From: CAZRHR01 sp964599915
Lineage (GTDB): Bacteria > Bacteroidota > Bacteroidia > CAIKAF01
DNA length: 39,659 bases
Direction of reading: 5' to 3'
Assembly: GCA_964599915.1 (NCBI GenBank)
Contig: CAZRHR010000017.1
Span: 1-39,659 of the forward strand
Shown here: positions 15,159 to 22,614 of the stretch, piece after piece
Layout of the letters: every line of letters starts with the position of its first letter
How positions within the stretch are numbered: the stretch's first letter is position 1
Made by a program: the position numbers and the translations under genes
Notes under the pieces: generated by a model
What the model saw: only the letters and a program-made list of their open reading frames with translations
What the model was told of the DNA's origin: nothing
Database searches by the model: none

Positions 15159-16763
15159 ATGAGAAACACTTGGTTGTGGGCGATAATCGCAGGCCTCATC
15201 CTAAGCTTGGGATGGCCAGCGCATGGTTTTCCTTTGTTATTGTGGGTGGCTTTGGTGCCGCTTTTGTATGCCGAACAGCAAATTAGAACAGACAAAAAAG
15301 GTAGAAAGGCCATTCGTGTTTTGGGGCATGCCTATTTGGGATTTGGAATTTGGAATGCCCTAACCACTTGGTGGATTTGGAATTCGACCGCAGGCGGTGC
15401 TTTGGTGGCCATTTTGTGCAATGCGGCCTTTATGGCCATAGTTTTCACCATGTATCATTTGACATTCAAGGCATTTGGGGCAAAAAAGGCTTACATCGGT
15501 CTGGTGATGTACTGGTTAGGGTTTGAACATTTGCACTTGGACTGGGATTTGAGTTGGCCTTGGCTCCAACTTGGCAATGGATTTGCCAACTATCCTATTT
15601 TCATTCAATGGTATGAATGGGTGGGTGTCATGGGTGGAACCTTGTGGATTTGGGCATTGAACCTTGGGTTTTGGCATTTCTTCGTTCAACCGGTATTAGA
15701 GGGCCAGATTAAATGGGCTTTTCGCCTAAAACCACACGGCCTATTCCTTTTCTTTGGCATGGTGCTTCCCTTGGGTTGGTCAGTATATCGTTACGCAACC
15801 TTTCCCCTGGATGAAGGCGAAGGAGTAGAGGTGGTCGCCCTTCAGCCGAATCTTGATCCTTACAAGGAAAAGTTTTCCATTCCTGCAGATGAAATGTTGC
15901 CTACCTTGATTGCTTGGACAGAACCCTACATGAGCGAAAAAACGCGGTATGTGGTTTGGCCGGAGACAGCACTTCCTTTTGCCTTTTGGGAGGATCGCTT
16001 AGCCACGGATGAGCGGTTGCAACCTATACGAGATTTTTGTGCCAAATACCCCCAGATGCGGCTTTTTTCAGGTGCATATACGCTCACGCATTTACGAGAA
16101 GATGCGCCCATTCCTCTTTCGGCGGAGTGGCATCCAGAAGGATTTTGGATGGATGACCACAACACGGGACTGGAGTTTTCCACTGCTGGGGACATTCAAG
16201 TCTATCATAAATCTAAATTGGTTCCTGGGCCTGAAATGACCCCTTTTCCAAGCGTCATGAAACCTATACAAGAAAAATGGTTTGGTGCCCATGGAGGACT
16301 CATTGGTGCCATGGCGGGGCAAAAAGAAAGAACGGTGTTTTCAGACCCAGCAGGATATTTACGGGTAGCGCCGGTCATCTGTTATGAATCCATTTATGGA
16401 GACTTTATGCGAGGTTACGTGCAAAATGGTGCGAATGTAATTGCGGTTTCTACCAATGATGCATGGTGGGGCAACACACCCGGTCACCGTCAATTGTTGG
16501 CATACACACGTTTAAGGGCCATAGAACTCAGACGAGACATTGTGCGGTCGGCCAACACCGGAATATCTTGTCTTATCAATGCCAGAGGAGATGTGAAGCA
16601 GCCATTGGCCTATCTTTCCAGAGGGGCGGTGGTTGGAGACATCCAAATCCGTGAATCAGAAACTTTATATACAAGGCATGGAGATTTTATGGGTGGATTG
16701 TCTGTCCTCATGGGAAGTATGTTGTTTTTATTTTCCTTGGTGTTCAGATTTTTAAAGAAATAA
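15159..16763 (+). CDS. lnt: apolipoprotein N-acyltransferase
   Basis: Inner-membrane enzyme that adds the third acyl chain to the N-terminal Cys of lipoproteins. 534 aa: an N-terminal multi-helix membrane domain (residues 1-210), a periplasmic nitrilase-like domain, and a final membrane helix (LSVLMGSMLFLFSLVFRF). The Glu-Lys-Cys triad is readable: Glu in YVVWPETALPF, Lys in VYHKSKLVPGPE, Cys in VICYESIYGD. The start follows a TACCTTTG box by five bases, so this mRNA may be leaderless. The gene stands alone, with repeats upstream and 158 non-coding bases downstream. Confidence 0.96.
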   Translation: MRNTWLWAIIAGLILSLGWPAHGFPLLLWVALVPLLYAEQQIRTDKKGRKAIRVLGHAYLGFGIWNALTTWWIWNSTAGGALVAILCNAAFMAIVFTMYHLTFKAFGAKKAYIGLVMYWLGFEHLHLDWDLSWPWLQLGNGFANYPIFIQWYEWVGVMGGTLWIWALNLGFWHFFVQPVLEGQIKWAFRLKPHGLFLFFGMVLPLGWSVYRYATFPLDEGEGVEVVALQPNLDPYKEKFSIPADEMLPTLIAWTEPYMSEKTRYVVWPETALPFAFWEDRLATDERLQPIRDFCAKYPQMRLFSGAYTLTHLREDAPIPLSAEWHPEGFWMDDHNTGLEFSTAGDIQVYHKSKLVPGPEMTPFPSVMKPIQEKWFGAHGGLIGAMAGQKERTVFSDPAGYLRVAPVICYESIYGDFMRGYVQNGANVIAVSTNDAWWGNTPGHRQLLAYTRLRAIELRRDIVRSANTGISCLINARGDVKQPLAYLSRGAVVGDIQIRESETLYTRHGDFMGGLSVLMGSMLFLFSLVFRFLKK

Positions 16764-16825
16764 ATGCTAGCATCTTTTTTTTATATTTAATATGGCATGC
16801 ATGGCATAATTTCAAAACGCCATCG

Positions 16826-16833
16826 TAAATTTG
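16826..16833 (+). promoter_or_regulatory. -7 promoter box ahead of the gene at 16922
   Basis: TAAATTTG matches TAnnTTTG exactly and lies 88 bases before the ATG. No clear TTG is spaced correctly upstream. Confidence 0.4.
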
Positions 16834-16921
16834 TTTAAACTATAAGGATAGAAAAATAGTTGGAAACTTTAAACTTTCTAGTAAACTATCAATTATAGCG
16901 AGCAATATTCACCACCTCTTT

Positions 16922-18415
16922 ATGCCAAAACGGGATAAACTATTTCTTCTGGTAAAATCTTTGACCAAGTCAGAGAAACGCTATTTTAGTATTTACACTA
17001 AAATGCACATTAAAGGAGAAGACAATGATTATATGAAGCTTTTCAAGGCTTTTGAAAAGCAAGACACGTTAAATGAGAACGAAATCCGACAATGGCTTCA
17101 GGGAGAAAAGCTCATGGAACATTATGCAGTAACTAAAAGTTACTTGTATGATTTGATTTTAAAAGCCATGCGCTCCTATTCCAAGCATTCTGCGGAAAAG
17201 AAAGTGATGGACCTGCTGCAAGACGTGGAATTCTTGTATACTAAAGGTATTTTTGACCAAGCCTTGCAACTCAATCGTAAAGCCAGAGAATTAGCGAGTG
17301 AAAGTGGATTGGTGGCTGCCATGGACCTTATTTTACATTGGGAAAAACTCATTCATTTAGCCACCGGCTTCTCCTTAATTAAAGAAGAGCGCCTAGGTTC
17401 CATTGCAGAACAACAAGACAAGGTGCAGTCGAACCGCGAAGAACTTCACCACCTTTGGCTTCTCTGCGCCAGTATGGCTCTGCGTCAAAGAAAAGGGCTT
17501 CTAAGCAGAGGAAACATCAATACCCAAATGGAGGAGCGTATCGCCCTGCCTCCAACCCCAATAGATCCGGAATTGAATAACTACCGTGTCTATTTCCTAG
17601 ACCTCTACGCGCGCGCATTGCACACGTCCTTTGGAGCCAATGCAGAAGAGTCTTTGGTATGGATTCAACGCATTACCACCTTCATGGAATCCGAGGGTGA
17701 CCGCTGGCTTAGACACCCTTACCTATACTCTCGCGCCCTTACAGACCGCCTTGAATTGGAAGTAGACCTTAATCATTTAGAGGCGGCCAAACAAACCTTG
17801 GAATACATCCAAAACACGCAACGGTTCAAAGATTTAAATTCTTATTTCGATGCCTGGCGACAAGTGGTTATCGTGTTTGGACGCATCCTGATTCACTTTC
17901 ATCATGATGCGGCCAGCGAAGGAATTCGTTTTCAAACCGATGTCCGTAATGTCCTCAAAAAGTTTGCCCCTTTCATAAACCCTTTAAGGGAACTTGAATT
18001 TTACTTCCTCTTAGGATACTTCTGTTATCGAATGGAAGATTGGGAGCAAGCCGAAGAATATTTTAATGACGTCGTTTACGAAGCAGACGAAACCACGCCA
18101 ACCCATCTTATCACTGCTGCCTGGATGATGCGCATTCTCGCACTCATGCAAATCGATAACCGAAAAAGGGTACTGCGCGTGTCCGAAAGATTCTTAAGCT
18201 TCTTGGAGGAAGCCAAGGACCTAAGTGAACAAGAAAAAGGATTTGTTTCACTAGCTAAATTTTTAACCAATCACTCTGGCAGCGGTAGCATGTCTGAGGA
18301 TTTGAACTTGTATCTGCGCAAAAATAAAAACAGCCTGAATGTACTTCCTATTCATGTAGGCAACAGAAGGTATTTTAATCGGATGGTTCAACTCGTGCAA
18401 AATAATCCGCTGTAA
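16922..18415 (+). CDS. conserved-looking helical protein of unknown function
   Basis: 497 aa, no signal peptide and no membrane helix, so probably cytosolic. It starts MPKRDKLFLLVKSLTKSEKR and is almost entirely helical, with pairs of helices spaced like TPR units (FDQALQLNRKARELASESGL; EDWEQAEEYFNDVVYEADET). The basic N-terminal segment with KSEKRYFSIYTK could be a binding surface. I know no named family for it, though proteins with this N-terminus seem common in Bacteroidota. It is followed after 14 bases by the AlkC-like gene and may be co-transcribed with it. Confidence 0.8.
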   Translation: MPKRDKLFLLVKSLTKSEKRYFSIYTKMHIKGEDNDYMKLFKAFEKQDTLNENEIRQWLQGEKLMEHYAVTKSYLYDLILKAMRSYSKHSAEKKVMDLLQDVEFLYTKGIFDQALQLNRKARELASESGLVAAMDLILHWEKLIHLATGFSLIKEERLGSIAEQQDKVQSNREELHHLWLLCASMALRQRKGLLSRGNINTQMEERIALPPTPIDPELNNYRVYFLDLYARALHTSFGANAEESLVWIQRITTFMESEGDRWLRHPYLYSRALTDRLELEVDLNHLEAAKQTLEYIQNTQRFKDLNSYFDAWRQVVIVFGRILIHFHHDAASEGIRFQTDVRNVLKKFAPFINPLRELEFYFLLGYFCYRMEDWEQAEEYFNDVVYEADETTPTHLITAAWMMRILALMQIDNRKRVLRVSERFLSFLEEAKDLSEQEKGFVSLAKFLTNHSGSGSMSEDLNLYLRKNKNSLNVLPIHVGNRRYFNRMVQLVQNNPL

Positions 18416-18429
18416 CACTTTATCTTATC

Positions 18430-19218
18430 TTGGAAAATCGAAAGCCGGCCAAGCGACGCGCTGAAATCCCTCAAGACGTATTACGCGCTCTTTCAAAGGG
18501 ACAAATAGAAACAGGCAATTTGGTGGAATGGCTCGCCTTAGATCAATCCATGCTTTTTCAGGAGGTCCTTAGAGAGGTTCAAATGGCGGATTCTGCAAGT
18601 AGCATGGTAAAGCACCTGCTTCACACAAATGACCTTTCTGTTAATGCCAAAATGAGAGCCATTGGGGCTTGGTTCGGCCAACATGCTTCCGAACAAGAAC
18701 TGACGCAATTGTTACATCATCCATCAGATATGGTCAGAGGTTGGACCGCTTACGCATGGATGGCCAAATCTCCGGAAGCCCATTTTAATACCCTACTGCA
18801 TCGCCTGAAACCTCTGGCAGACGATCCACATTTTTCTGTACGCGAGGTCGCTTGGATGGCGCTTAGGCCATATATTTTAAATAAAACGACGGCAGCAATA
18901 GAAGCGCTTCTGCCTTGGGCAAGTGACATATCCCCCAACCTGCGTAGATTTGCTTGCGAAGCCACAAGGCCTAGGGGCGTATGGTGTGCGCACATTTCAT
19001 TGCTTAAACAACAACCAGAGCTAGCAGAAAAACTACTTATTCCTTTACGCCACGACCCAGAAAAATATGTACAGCTTTCCTTAGGAAACTGGCTCAATGA
19101 CGCTGCCAAAACGCGTCCAGATTGGGTTCGCCAATTTGTTTCAACCATAGATACCCAACAACCCGGAGCCGCTCTCATTGTAAAACGAGCCCTAAGAAGC
19201 TTGAAACAGCCAAAATAA
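18430..19218 (+). CDS. DNA alkylation repair protein, HEAT-repeat (AlkC-like)
   Basis: 262 aa of HEAT-like helices. The most telling part is LRRFACEATRPRGVWCAHIS followed by PLRHDPEKYVQLSLGNWLND and AAKTRPDWV, the pattern of AlkC/AlkD-type DNA glycosylases (COG4335-like), which remove alkylated bases such as 3-methyladenine. HFSVREVAWMALRPY is the preceding repeat. The start is TTG 18430 (reading MENRKPAKRRAEIPQDV), 14 bases after the upstream stop; no ATG is available before residue 40, which would cut into the fold. The catalytic residue cannot be assigned with certainty. Family call good, precise specificity inferred. Confidence 0.82.
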   Translation: MENRKPAKRRAEIPQDVLRALSKGQIETGNLVEWLALDQSMLFQEVLREVQMADSASSMVKHLLHTNDLSVNAKMRAIGAWFGQHASEQELTQLLHHPSDMVRGWTAYAWMAKSPEAHFNTLLHRLKPLADDPHFSVREVAWMALRPYILNKTTAAIEALLPWASDISPNLRRFACEATRPRGVWCAHISLLKQQPELAEKLLIPLRHDPEKYVQLSLGNWLNDAAKTRPDWVRQFVSTIDTQQPGAALIVKRALRSLKQPK

Positions 19219-19265
19219 TCAATCTCGGCACATCTTCTACACCACCACGCTCCCTTAGAAATCAA

Positions 19266-20222
19266 TTATGAAGTGGTAAAAAAGGGCATTGTGATGGATA
19301 AAAGGGCGGCTACATGCCATAAAATCAGTGTAATCCATGCAACTCTTGCCCGTTTTTCATGAAAAAGGGCAAAACTAATAAACAAGCCCAATGGCGTTGC
19401 CATCAACTGAAAATGCATGGGATGAGGGTATTGTAGCACACCTCCCGACAACAAAAACAACAAAAAAATTAAGGTAAAAATGGTAAACGTTCTGCGCTGA
19501 GATACTTTGAGCCTTCCAGAAAACCTAGAATACTTCCACAAACCTAAAAATCCGGACAATGTGATAAATCCTAAAGAAAGCCAAAGGTCAGCTAGCCATT
19601 CACCCAACCCCTTGGGAAGGCCCAAATTCTTTAGAAAATCTAACAGAAACAAGGGCTCCTGTCCTAACCATGTCTTAAGAAAGGCGGCATAAATCCAAGG
19701 TAAAATAAAAGCAGTAAGCCAAATCAAGCTCTGTCGAAATGAAAACTTCCCGGTAATCCCAAGAATAATGGGGCCAACGATGATGAATGATAACAACGGA
19801 AAATACGTCAACGCGGCCAAACCAATCAATACTCCCGAATTAAACACCTGTAAATCTCCAGTACTGCGGCCAGGAGGCGGAAGCATAAAAAAGAAGGCGA
19901 ACAATAAGAATAGACTGGCAAAAGCGGTATCTAAACCAGGAAACATTAAACCAACCAAAATGGACAGCAAGCCAGGTAACAAAGAGGTTTGGTCAAACTG
20001 ATTTAATCGAATAAATATAGCATTGGTCAGTAGCGCATTGGCCAGCAACAATATACTCCACAACACCCCCGCCCATAATGACGGTAACGCCCCCCCAAAA
20101 AACACACCATGACAAAATTCAGCTGGAACAGAAACAGAATAAATTCGCCAAGCGGAGCCAATTAGCCAAACCAGCACCAGCCAGACCATACCTGAAATTT
20201 GGTTGTTCCTAAATGTCTGCAT
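19266..20222 (-). CDS. multi-pass membrane protein (DUF6427-like)
   Basis: 318 aa from ATG 20222 with about eight to ten membrane helices. I choose this start because MQTFRNNQISGMVWLVLVWL is the usual short lead into helix 1 of this Bacteroidota family; the longer reading adds 37 residues of poor character (MACCRMQIYNRSGGFGRGRY). Recognisable pieces are NQFDQTSLLPGLLSILVGLM and a loop of the LPPPGRSTGDLQVFNSGVLI type, which I associate with DUF6427. No enzymatic motif or transported substrate is known. It converges on the AlkC-like gene, with 47 bases between the stops. Confidence 0.75.
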   Translation of the reverse strand: MQTFRNNQISGMVWLVLVWLIGSAWRIYSVSVPAEFCHGVFFGGALPSLWAGVLWSILLLANALLTNAIFIRLNQFDQTSLLPGLLSILVGLMFPGLDTAFASLFLLFAFFFMLPPPGRSTGDLQVFNSGVLIGLAALTYFPLLSFIIVGPIILGITGKFSFRQSLIWLTAFILPWIYAAFLKTWLGQEPLFLLDFLKNLGLPKGLGEWLADLWLSLGFITLSGFLGLWKYSRFSGRLKVSQRRTFTIFTLIFLLFLLSGGVLQYPHPMHFQLMATPLGLFISFALFHEKRARVAWITLILWHVAALLSITMPFFTTS

Positions 20223-20307
20223 CACCACCATAGACAAACCAAAGGTACATTTTCTTTTCATCGCGCGTTCTCCATACCTCCCTCTACCAAATCCGCCTGA
20301 CCTGTTG

Positions 20308-20315
20308 TATATTTG
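20308..20315 (+). promoter_or_regulatory. -7 promoter box ahead of the gene at 20362
   Basis: TATATTTG is an exact TAnnTTTG match, 46 bases before the ATG, in the gap between divergent genes. No correctly spaced TTG is evident. Confidence 0.4.
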
Positions 20316-20361
20316 CATGCGACAACATGCCATTGCCTGTTGTTAGATTTAAAACTTTCTC

Positions 20362-21213
20362 ATGGCGCATCTTCCTTTTCTGCTTCAACAATCCACGACA
20401 TCCTTGGATGATTTGCAAGCGACCATGGAAGAAGTTCAGCCGTTGTTATGGTTTACGGCAGGACTCTTCGTGCTTACGCTATTACTAACCGCCGTGCTTA
20501 TCTTTCGTAAGCAAAACCAGAAAAAGAAAAAGGACAAAAGAGAAAAAGCCGAGAAGGCTCCTATGTCAGAAACAACTAGCCCAAAGTTGGAAGAAAAGAA
20601 GGCTGCTGAAAATAAAGAAACAACCATTTTTGAAGAAAAAACAGCTTTTGTAGCGGAAACGCCACAAAACGCTTCTCCACCAGTTCCTGCAGAAGAGTCC
20701 TTTGTTGAGGAGAAAAAACAAATGGACCCCATTCAACCAAGCACAAAAGAAATTCCTCATGCGACCAAGGAAGAGGTAACCTCTTTGGTAGACGAAGCAC
20801 TAAAAGAGACAAAATCAAGGGAAGAAAACTTAGAGGCCATTAAAAAGAGACTTGAGGAATTAAAAGTCGCAAAAAAGGAAACGCCTACGCCTACAGTAGC
20901 CATCGAACCAAATATAACCGACGTTCCTGTTGAAGAACACGAGGAAGTGGAGGAGGAAACGTTTGAAGATGCAGAAGTTATTTACATGGAGGCTGAACCC
21001 ATGTTTGAGCCTTTAGTCACCACCTCTGCTCAAGAAGAGGAAATGGAACAAGAAGAAACAACCGAAAAGCAACAGGAGGAACAACCCATCGAATCGGTCA
21101 CCTGGTCCATTACTCTAACTTCTGAAAACCTTTCGACGCAAGAAGCATCGCCAGGGAGTATGCTCCCACAACAAATTAAGACCTTCGCCGATTGGCTAAG
21201 GGACTACAAATAA
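20362..21213 (+). CDS. acidic membrane-anchored protein of unknown function
   Basis: 283 aa. One membrane helix near residues 29-48 (LLWFTAGLFVLTLLLTAVLI) is followed by a strongly basic stretch (RKQNQKKKKDKREKAEK), then a long, low-complexity region rich in Glu, Thr, Lys and Pro, probably disordered. By the positive-inside rule the acidic tail lies in the cytoplasm. The final segment (LPQQIKTFADWLRDYK) is more ordered and may be a binding motif. It precedes the thioesterase gene by seven bases. I recognise no family. Confidence 0.75.
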   Translation: MAHLPFLLQQSTTSLDDLQATMEEVQPLLWFTAGLFVLTLLLTAVLIFRKQNQKKKKDKREKAEKAPMSETTSPKLEEKKAAENKETTIFEEKTAFVAETPQNASPPVPAEESFVEEKKQMDPIQPSTKEIPHATKEEVTSLVDEALKETKSREENLEAIKKRLEELKVAKKETPTPTVAIEPNITDVPVEEHEEVEEETFEDAEVIYMEAEPMFEPLVTTSAQEEEMEQEETTEKQQEEQPIESVTWSITLTSENLSTQEASPGSMLPQQIKTFADWLRDYK

Positions 21214-21220
21214 ATACATT

Positions 21221-21733
21221 ATGTTAAAACCAAAGCCTGCGTCCGCTTCATTAGCCATTAGCACACAATTTGTGATGCCTGACCATACCAATACATTAGG
21301 TAACCTAATGGGAGGAAAACTACTGCATTGGATGGATCTTATTTCAGCCGTTTCCGCACATAGACATAGTGGAAGAGTTGTTGTAACGGCCTCAGTGAAT
21401 AACGTTAGCTTCAATAAGTCTATTCGCCTTGGCGATGTGGTCATTCTTCAGGCCAAGGTCTCCAGAGCTTTTACTTCCGCAATGGAAGTATTTATTGATG
21501 TCTGGGTAGAAGCGCATGATACGGGAGAAAGGGTGAAATGTAATGAAGCCATTTACACCTTCGTGGCGGTTGACCAAAACGGCTCGCCCATTCAAGTGCC
21601 TCCCGTTATTCCAGAATCTGAAGAGGAAAAGCAACGTTTCGATGCAGCCTTAAGAAGAAGACAACTGGCACTCATATTGGCCGGTAAAATGAAACCCGAA
21701 GAGGCCACCGAATTGAAGGCACTTTTTGCCTAA
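21221..21733 (+). CDS. acyl-CoA thioesterase, hotdog fold (YciA/BACH type)
   Basis: 170 aa. Hydrolyses acyl-CoA to free acid and CoA. The family signature is clear: VMPDHTNTLGNLMGGKLLHW, then MDLISAVSAHRHSGRVVVTA and NNVSFNKSIRLGDVV; the Asn/Asp positions of the first block are the usual active-site ones. A C-terminal helix (EEKQRFDAALRRRQLALILA) follows the hotdog domain. Chain-length preference cannot be read. It is likely in one transcript with the acidic membrane protein upstream. Confidence 0.93.
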   Translation: MLKPKPASASLAISTQFVMPDHTNTLGNLMGGKLLHWMDLISAVSAHRHSGRVVVTASVNNVSFNKSIRLGDVVILQAKVSRAFTSAMEVFIDVWVEAHDTGERVKCNEAIYTFVAVDQNGSPIQVPPVIPESEEEKQRFDAALRRRQLALILAGKMKPEEATELKALFA

Positions 21734-21799
21734 GCAAGCTCTACACTTTCTTTCTCCTTCTGTATGTTCAAAGCATACATCGCCTTGAGATGTGAAAAT

Positions 21800-22389
21800 A
21801 TCGCAACCGACGGTGTAAAAATCAGGCAAATCGAAGAAAGGTCCTCAAGATGACAGAAGGGAATCTCAATCGTCATTCGTTGGCAAAAAATCTGGGGTTG
21901 CACCCACCCCTCCCCGTGGACAATCTATGGCTTTTACCCGAACTCATTCGGTCTTTAAACGCTTATAAACGGCTAAAGTCAAGTCCACCAAAAACTGTTG
22001 CATGCAACATCGCAACCGATGGTGTGAAAATCAGGCAAATCGAAGAAAGGTCCTCAAGATGACAGAAGGGAATCTCAATCGTCATTCGTTGGCAAAAAAT
22101 CTGGGGTTGCACCCACCCCTCCCCGTGGACAATCTATGGCTTTTACCCGAACTCATTCGGTCTTTAAACGCTTATAAACGGCTAAAGTCAAGTCCACCAA
22201 AAACTGTTGCATGCAACATCGCAACCGATGGTGTGAAAATCAGGCAAATCGAAGAAAGGTCCTCAAGATGACAGAAGGGAATCTCAATCGTCATTCGTTG
22301 GCAAAAAATCTGGGGTTGCACCCACCCCTCCCCGTGGACAATCTATGGCTTTTACCCGAACTCATTCGGTCTTTAAACGCTTATAAACG
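21800..22389. repeat. 209-bp tandem direct repeat, 2.8 copies
   Basis: Copies at 21800-22008, 22009-22217 and 22218-22389 (partial). By eye they are almost identical; the first copy differs at a few bases near its left end. Each full copy ends with the 12-bp palindrome GTTGCATGCAAC (21997-22008 and 22206-22217). Each holds the 36-nt core (21893-21928, 22102-22137, 22311-22346) shared with the 14.4-14.8 kb repeats. The open frames in it (MTEGNLNRHSLAK...) only echo the repeat and are not supported as genes. The surrounding 21734-21799 and 22473-22560 contain no gene. Confidence 0.93.
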
Positions 22390-22472
22390 ATTACCAATGG
22401 TTCGAAGTACATGAACTGGAAGAACGTCGAAATCAACTTGTCGGGCCACTCAAAATGATGCACAAAGCATAG
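22390..22472 (+). pseudogene. possible 3' fragment of a lost gene
   Basis: Right where the third 209-bp copy breaks off, one frame reads DYQWFEVHELEERRNQLVG, then PLKMMHKA and a stop at 22470-22472. The composition is protein-like and charged, unlike the repeat. It could be the tail of a gene cut by the repeat array. Very short, so weak. A palindrome-like GTCCCCGA..TCGGAC follows at 22491-22510. Confidence 0.2.
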
Positions 22473-22560
22473 ATGAAAATGGATACCCCTGTCCCCGATT
22501 TAATTCGGACACGTTGAGATAGCTCCTCCCGTATACTCAGCAACCCTTGGCATAAGACAT

Positions 22561-22593
22561 AAAAAAAGGGACAATGCATAACATTGTCCCTTT
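22561..22593 (-). terminator. intrinsic terminator of the giant T9SS gene
   Basis: A 12-bp perfect stem, AAAGGGACAATG (22565-22576) with CATTGTCCCTTT (22582-22593), loop CATAA. On the minus strand it is followed by a T run (the A run at 22561-22567), about 20 bases past the stop. Confidence 0.9.
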
Positions 22594-22614
22594 AGATAAA
22601 AGAAAAACTGTGTT

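Noticed and set aside
16764..16790. Terminator after lnt (ATGCTAGCAT followed by a T run)
   Set aside because: The palindrome has no room for a loop once paired, so a stable hairpin is unlikely.
21850..22414. Three nearly identical 67-89-codon open frames (MTEGNLNRHSLAK...)
   Set aside because: They are the same stretch of the 209-bp repeat read three times. Each runs across a copy joint and ends by chance; the 36-nt core in them is in a different frame from anything open in the 14-kb copies.
22491..22510. End of an insertion sequence (GTCCCCGA..TCGGAC)
   Set aside because: The arms are imperfect, no partner end or transposase is nearby, and I could not find flanking target duplications.
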